DNA of 64,000 bases from Hamadaea tsunoensis DSM 44101 (lineage in GTDB: Bacteria > Actinomycetota > Actinomycetes > Mycobacteriales > Micromonosporaceae). Numbering within the stretch: the first letter of the stretch is position 1; the number at the start of each line of letters is the position of its first letter. Location of the stretch: contig NZ_AUAX01000004.1 of the NCBI RefSeq assembly GCF_000428945.1, positions 1 to 64,000 on the forward strand, in the 5' to 3' direction. A model generated the notes under the pieces. The model worked only from the letters and a program-made list of their open reading frames with translations. It was not told the origin of the DNA and ran no database searches. Of this stretch, positions 59,670-64,000 are shown piece after piece. The position numbers and the translations under genes were made by a program.

Positions 59670-60284
59670 TCAGCTGAGCCGGGTCCGGACGGCGGCCAGG
59701 TCGGCGGCCGTCACACCCGAGCCCAGAAGGTAGCCGGTGGCGCCGCCGTAGCGCGCATCCAGATGGGCGAACGTGTTCACCATGACTTCCGGCGCCGAGT
59801 TCTCGGTGAGCGCGTAGTCGGCCGCGATCGCTTCGACCGAGGCTCCCGCCGCGTGCAGGGCCAGCGCCACCACCACGCCGGTGCGGTCGCGGCCGGCGTG
59901 GCAGTGCACCACGACACCACCCGGCGGAGCCTGCGCGATCGCGGTGACCGCGGCGGCCAGCCGGTCGCGGCTCGCGTCGACCATGAGCCGGTAGCTGTCG
60001 GGCGGGATGTCCTCGTCCCCGGTCGGATCGAAGCACGCCGGCACGAGCCGGTAGGAGTCGTCGCCGGCGAGCGGGCTCGGGTACTCCGCCGCCTCCCACT
60101 CCCACCGCAGATCGACGATGCGGCTCACGCCGTAGGACCGGATCGCGGCCAGACCGGCGGCGTCGAGCCGGTCGTGGTTGTCGGTGCGGATCAGGGCGCG
60201 TTCGCGGATCCGTCCACCGTCGACGGTCGGGGTTCCGCCGAGGTCGCGCGCGTTGCACAGATCCGGCCAGGCGAGTCGGGGCAT
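59670..60284 (-). CDS. Protein-tyrosine/phosphoinositide phosphatase
   Basis: 204 residues from ATG 60284. The catalytic loop HCHAGRDRTG contains Cys128 and Arg134 (CX5R), and the N-terminal NARDLGG is the family signature. Soluble. These enzymes remove phosphate from tyrosine or from lipids; the substrate is not visible. Confidence 0.9.
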   Translation of the reverse strand: MPRLAWPDLCNARDLGGTPTVDGGRIRERALIRTDNHDRLDAAGLAAIRSYGVSRIVDLRWEWEAAEYPSPLAGDDSYRLVPACFDPTGDEDIPPDSYRLMVDASRDRLAAAVTAIAQAPPGGVVVHCHAGRDRTGVVVALALHAAGASVEAIAADYALTENSAPEVMVNTFAHLDARYGGATGYLLGSGVTAADLAAVRTRLS

Positions 60285-60949
60285 CCGCCGAGTTTAGGCT
60301 CTTCCCCTGCATGTGTGGGTCGATGACGGTGGGGGTTCGTGTACCGCCGATGGTTCTTCGGGGCTGATCGGGGGGCAGATCAAAATCATGATCAATTTCT
60401 TGTCCCGGGTTCGTCGATCTCACTTCCGCTCCTCGCGCGGGAGACCGTTCCGGCCTCTCCGCTTCGCTCCGAGGCCTCCACTGCCAGGTGAGTGGGGCGA
60501 AGCATCGTCCGCCGCGGAACGGTCACTGTTTCACCCCGACCCGCGCCCATCCCGTGCCCGTCCCGTGTCACTCCGGCCTTTGTCCCGACTGTCCGATATG
60601 GGGCCGGGGTGCGTCCGGCGGCTTGATCATGTGACGCTATTCCGGCGGCGGGACTGTCCTGGCCTTGATCATGTCGCTGGCATATGTCGAAGTGGATGGC
60701 CAAGCCTTGATCATGTAACCCGTATATGTTGCTGTGGCCGTATTTCGACATATATGAGCGACATGATCAAGCATGGATCGAGTCCGAGCCGTCCACTGCC
60801 GCCCGTGCTCGGCGATGCAGGGAACGGTCTTCCGCTAGGCGAACGACTATCGCCGGCGGCCCGCCCGTCGCGCATAGCGGACAGTCGCGACAATTTGTCT
60901 CGGCCTGCGCAACAGACATCGGACCGGAGAGCCTGAATTTAGGCCACGT
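60285..60949. other. 665-bp intergenic region with degenerate 42-bp tandem repeats
   Basis: No gene is supported. The right half contains repeats of CTTGATCATG (60622, 60664, 60706; period 42) and an inverted copy at 60762, see the repeat entry. Another copy of ATGATCA is at 60388. Confidence 0.6.
60622..60771. repeat. Three 42-bp degenerate tandem units and an inverted partner
   Basis: Units start at 60622, 60664 and 60706 with CTTGATCATG, then diverge; units 2 and 3 also share ATATGT at the same offset. The arm 60664-60691 pairs with 60744-60771 at 25 of 28 bases, so an extended hairpin is possible. It could be a fossil mobile element or a binding-site array. TGATCA lies at each head. Confidence 0.65.
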
Positions 60950-62167
60950 TCACCACAGCTCGCGGACGGCAAGCCCCGCCGACGTCACTGCGGCGTGGAG
61001 GGCGTCGCGTACCGGGGCCGGGTTCTCGATCGCCGCGGCCACGTGCAGCGCCACTGTTCCTTGTGGACTCTCCGCGCACACCGCGTTCACCCGTTCCGGC
61101 ACCGCCACCCCTTCGGGATGCTGCATGCCCAGGTTGAGGAACACCAGGTCCGCCCCGGCCACCGCCGCGGGCAGCCGGCCGACGTGCGACGCCGAGGTCA
61201 CCGGGCCGGCGCCGCCGAGCGCGGCCAGCGCGACCGGCCGCAGGGCCCGCCGCGGCAGGTACGGCACGATCGGCAGCAGCGCCGTCACCGGCTCACTCCG
61301 CGTGGTGAGGACCTTCTTCACTTCCCTTCTGATGTACGCGAGATCGTCCACCCGGTCGGCGGGCAGCTCGACGGTGACGGTGGTGAGCGCGTTGGCGGTG
61401 ACGTCGTCCCCGGCGGCGCGGTCGTTGACCGGCATGCCGAGCAGTACGCGGCCGTCGGCGGCGACCCGCCCGAGGGCCACGGCGACCCGTCCCGCGATCG
61501 ACAGGAACAAGGCGTTCGAGGAACCGCCCGACGCTGCCCGCCACGCGGAGGCGTCCACTGTGGCCAGAGCGGCGCGGGCTCGCGTACGCGTGCATCGCGG
61601 CGCAGCGACGGGGGAGCCGGACCGGCGCGCGGCGAGCAACGCGGCGCGGACGCCGGAGGGTAGGCCGGACAGCGCTTCGCGCAGACCCGGCAGCACGCCG
61701 CGATGCGGGAGGTGGCGCGGGACCTGCCGCGCCGGAGGTTCGGCGGCGAGCGCGTTGAGCAGCCCGATGCCGTCGGTGAGCGCATGGGAGACGACGAGCG
61801 TGGCGACGTGCCCGCCGCCCGTGAGCGGCCGCGCGGCCAGGTGCCACGGCCGGTGCCCGGCATCGATCGGAACGCCTGCCCGCGCCTCGGCCCAGTCGAG
61901 CAGTGCGGCCCGGTCCAGCGGCGAGTCCTCGACGACGACCTCGGGCACGGCGGCGAGGGGACCCCAGTGATCGCGCCCGCCCGGTACGCGCGCCGGCACG
62001 ACGACCCGGCCGAGCTGGCGGGTCGCGGCGAGCCGCGCGGCGGTCTGCCGCAGTCGCAGCGGATCCGGATCGGCGGCCGAGATCCAGGTGATCTGGGCGA
62101 GCACCACGCTGTCCAGCGCCCGCTGCGCCCGGTACGCGGCGAGGTCGAGCAGGCTGAGAGCCGTCAC
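60950..62167 (-). CDS. Condensation-like / CoA-dependent acyltransferase superfamily protein
   Basis: 405 residues from GTG 62167 (no good ribosome site, 5' end near a transposase fragment). The motif SHALTDG (HxxxDG) in the first third and the overall layout match the condensation/wax-ester-synthase/BAHD superfamily. It stands alone, with no carrier-protein or NRPS neighbour. The 5' end may have been cut by the adjacent element, so the true N-terminus is uncertain. Confidence 0.72.
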   Translation of the reverse strand: MTALSLLDLAAYRAQRALDSVVLAQITWISAADPDPLRLRQTAARLAATRQLGRVVVPARVPGGRDHWGPLAAVPEVVVEDSPLDRAALLDWAEARAGVPIDAGHRPWHLAARPLTGGGHVATLVVSHALTDGIGLLNALAAEPPARQVPRHLPHRGVLPGLREALSGLPSGVRAALLAARRSGSPVAAPRCTRTRARAALATVDASAWRAASGGSSNALFLSIAGRVAVALGRVAADGRVLLGMPVNDRAAGDDVTANALTTVTVELPADRVDDLAYIRREVKKVLTTRSEPVTALLPIVPYLPRRALRPVALAALGGAGPVTSASHVGRLPAAVAGADLVFLNLGMQHPEGVAVPERVNAVCAESPQGTVALHVAAAIENPAPVRDALHAAVTSAGLAVRELW

Positions 62168-62171
62168 GCCC

Positions 62172-62339
62172 GCACTGTTGCACCACGCCCGTTACCGCGG
62201 CAAGGCCAAGGCCTTCCTCCAACACATCCTGACCGCGATCGCAATCAACCTGATCCGCATCGACGCCTGGCTAGCCGGAGTCCCCATACAAGGCGCCTGG
62301 ACCTCCCAACTGGCAAGACTTCAACCAACATCAACGTAA
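62172..62339 (+). pseudogene. Fragment of an IS1182-type transposase C-terminus
   Basis: About 55 codons (ALLHHARYRGKAKAFLQHIL, INLIRIDAWLAG, TSQLARL) match the C-terminal end of IS1182-family transposases; the catalytic part is missing. It abuts the first codon of the acyltransferase, which suggests an old insertion or deletion at this point. Confidence 0.7.
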
Positions 62340-62510
62340 ATTCGCCAGCAAGGTCGTTATCGGGGGAACCTCAGACCGTCGCCGGCCACCACCGCTGCCT
62401 CAAGGCCGACCCGACGCAGCCGACACCGGACGCACCGGACGCCCGACTGCAGCAAGCCGCGCACGAAAACGCTGTGGCCCACGCGGAGAACGGCCGGCTC
62501 GCACCACGCA

Positions 62511-63217
62511 CACGCGACCCGCTACGAGCAGATCCAGCAACTGCAGGCCCAAGGTTTGGCGGTCAGAGCGATCGCGCGGCGGCTCGGTCTGGCCCGCGGC
62601 ACCGTGCGGCGTTTCATCCGAGCGGACCGGGTCGAGGAACTACTCACGAAGGCTCACGCCGGACGGCCGAGCGTGCTGGACGAGTTCAAGTCCTACCTGC
62701 ACCAGCGCCTGGGCGATGGTGCCACCAACGCAACTGCCTTGTTCGCCGAGATCCGCCAACGCGGCTACCGCGGCACCGTCAACACGCTGCGCAGCTACCT
62801 TAAACCGCTGCGATACCGGCGCTGCCGAAGGTCCGCCGAATCACTGGCTGGATGCTCACCCGCCCCGACCGTCTCGACCCGGCCGACCGCGAACAACTCC
62901 AAACACTGTTGGCCCGCTGCCCGCACTTCACGGCCACCGCCGTGCACGTGTCCGCGTTCGCCGAAATGATCACCGGCCTGCACGGCAACCGCCTCAACGA
63001 CTGGATCACCACGGTCGAAGCCGACGACCTGCCCCACCTGCATTCGTTCGGCAACGGCCTCAAACGCGATCACGCCGCCGTGCTCAACGGACTCACCCTG
63101 CCCTACAGCTCCGGCGCCGTCGTAGGCGGCGTGAACAGGATCAAGATAATCAAACGCCAAATGTACGGCCGAGCCAACTTCGACCTGCTCCGCAAGCGCG
63201 TCCTGCTCACGCGCTGA
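62511..63217 (+). pseudogene. ISL3-family transposase, truncated and frameshifted
   Basis: The first part ([33 protein letters not shown]) is the helix-turn-helix of ISL3 transposases. It continues to SYLKPLR near 62810, where the frame changes, then to [18 protein letters not shown] and the C-terminal HSFGNGLKRDHAAVLNG and GGVNRIKIIKRQMYGRANFD. The N-terminal zinc-finger portion is absent. Terminal inverted repeats were not found. Confidence 0.75.
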
Positions 63218-63797
63218 CCACGACGCACGGGTCAGCTTCGATGAATTAATTTGGGTCAGATCCAGATCCAGATCCAGATCCATTTTTCACCCGGCGCCGA
63301 CAGCAACGACCAGAGGATTTTAAATCCGTGGTATTAGGCATAGCCTGCCATGCCTTGCCCGCTACCTGCATGTCGCATGATCGGCCGCGGTTCTCGATCC
63401 GAACGCTCGATGTCTGCTCGACGGTTGCGGAACGGCGCGGGTCCCCACCGCGGTGGGCTAAAAGACGACGGAGATGCGGCAGAAGGCACCGGAGCCGACC
63501 ACCGAACCGAAGGTGTGGCTGTAGCGAAAGTCCCCGAGACCCGGTGAGCTGCAGCGGCGCGCCCCCGGTGTTGACCAGCAGGACATCCCGGCGGCCGCCG
63601 AACGCCCACACCTTGTTGAGTTCCTTTCTGTCGGCGCGGACGCCTACCCGTGGCGATACAACCGAGAATGGTCGTATTTGCGCCGACCCCTGATACAGGC
63701 TTTCGCGATCGACAGCGAAAGCGTTGATCTAATCTGGGGTCCGCGTCGATCATGGTCAGCCACTTCGTACTGGACGCATCTCGTTTACTCTGGCCGA
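63218..63797. other. 580-bp non-coding region with short tandem repeat and lower GC
   Basis: It holds four exact copies of CAGATC (63257-63280). A short minus-strand frame near 63471-63611 could be a decayed gene end but is not supported. GC drops toward the right edge. Confidence 0.5.
63257..63280. repeat. Four-copy CAGATC microsatellite
   Basis: Four perfect tandem copies of a 6-bp unit, just 3' of the ISL3 fragment. Short simple repeats of this kind are unusual in this GC-rich region and may come from the element end. Confidence 0.7.
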
Positions 63798-64000
63798 ATG
63801 CGGGCGAAGTCGAAACCGATGAAGGATCTTGTTAGCACAATTCGTCAGGACGAGAACGTCGCATTTGAGCAGGCCGTGGCCGATGCGCTGGCTGCTGGGG
63901 GCTGTGCCATCCATGCCGCCCGCTTGGCAAAGGTTTGCGGCAAAAAGCTGCAGTCGCCTGAGGGCGGCGACCTTGGCGACATAGATGCAATAGGTATTGA
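63798..64000 (+). CDS. Partial CDS at the window edge, possibly nuclease-like
   Basis: ATG 63798 opens a frame of 67 codons that runs off the window. It reads MRAKSKPMKDLVSTIRQDEN, then VAFEQAVADALAAGG, and near the edge LQSPEGGDLGDIDAIGI. The acidic GDID motif recalls the catalytic Asp of PD-(D/E)XK endonuclease-like folds, but too little is present to decide. Codon use (AAG, GTT, TTA-like AT-rich positions) is less GC-rich than the rest, suggesting transfer. Confidence 0.45.
   Translation, partial: MRAKSKPMKDLVSTIRQDENVAFEQAVADALAAGGCAIHAARLAKVCGKKLQSPEGGDLGDIDAIGI

Noticed and set aside
60313..60936. 207-residue frame through the repeat region
   Set aside because: Translates the 42-bp repeats; no ribosome site and no family.
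63246..63611. Minus-strand frame near the right edge
   Set aside because: The first ~25 codons look protein-like, but the rest is Arg/Leu-rich; a frameshifted remnant is possible but unsupported.

Overview
The window is high-GC DNA with the dense codon use, GTG/TTG starts, Ser/Pro linkers and large secreted-enzyme repertoire of a filamentous actinomycete. A Micromonosporaceae-like genus is my guess from gene content only. No rRNA, tRNA or CRISPR array was recognised. About 46 intact or near-intact genes are supported.

1-21,500 is a plant cell-wall (arabinoxylan and side-chain) degradation region. In order it holds: a truncated GH54 arabinofuranosidase with CBM13; a LacI regulator divergent from a sugar ABC importer operon (binding lipoprotein, two permeases, a cytoplasmic GH63/MGH1-like glycosidase); a second LacI regulator; a GH62 arabinofuranosidase; a GH10 xylanase; a PaaX regulator; a CE1-type esterase with CBM2; a tandem GH43 pair; and a Tat-exported GH29 fucosidase. 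Clear palindromic operators lie in several promoter regions. The secreted enzymes would cut xylan and its decorations outside the cell, the importer would take up oligosaccharides, and LacI repressors would tie expression to sugar.

21,900-28,510 is a 2,067-residue Rhs/YD-repeat polymorphic toxin whose unrecognised C-terminal domain is coupled by TGATG to a small putative immunity gene. 28,593-44,263 is mixed chromosomal content: a SARP-NTPase regulator, a DUF4097 protein, three small secreted cysteine-rich proteins opposite a wall amidase, a NYN/OST-HTH protein, an ASCH protein, a decayed LysR gene, an ABC exporter, two GNATs, a PAP2 enzyme and a secreted beta-sandwich protein.

44,280-50,412 is the least conventional part. 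A translationally coupled pair (Zn-dependent phospholipase C-like protein plus an unknown 426-residue protein) is divergent from a 181-residue protein with a Ser/Thr/Asp/Glu-rich tail, which is coupled to an MvdC/MvdD-like ATP-grasp ligase, followed by a Tat-exported small protein and a LuxR regulator. This is a candidate for an unusual ATP-grasp peptide- or protein-modifying system.

51,863-59,600 returns to carbohydrate use: a GH43, a GH51-like arabinofuranosidase with CBM2, a LacI regulator, a membrane protein, and a GH16 with two CBM32-like domains. 59,670-64,000 holds a tyrosine phosphatase, a repeat-rich intergenic region, a condensation-like acyltransferase, two decayed transposase fragments and, at the edge, a lower-GC partial gene, which suggests the border of a mobile or variable region.
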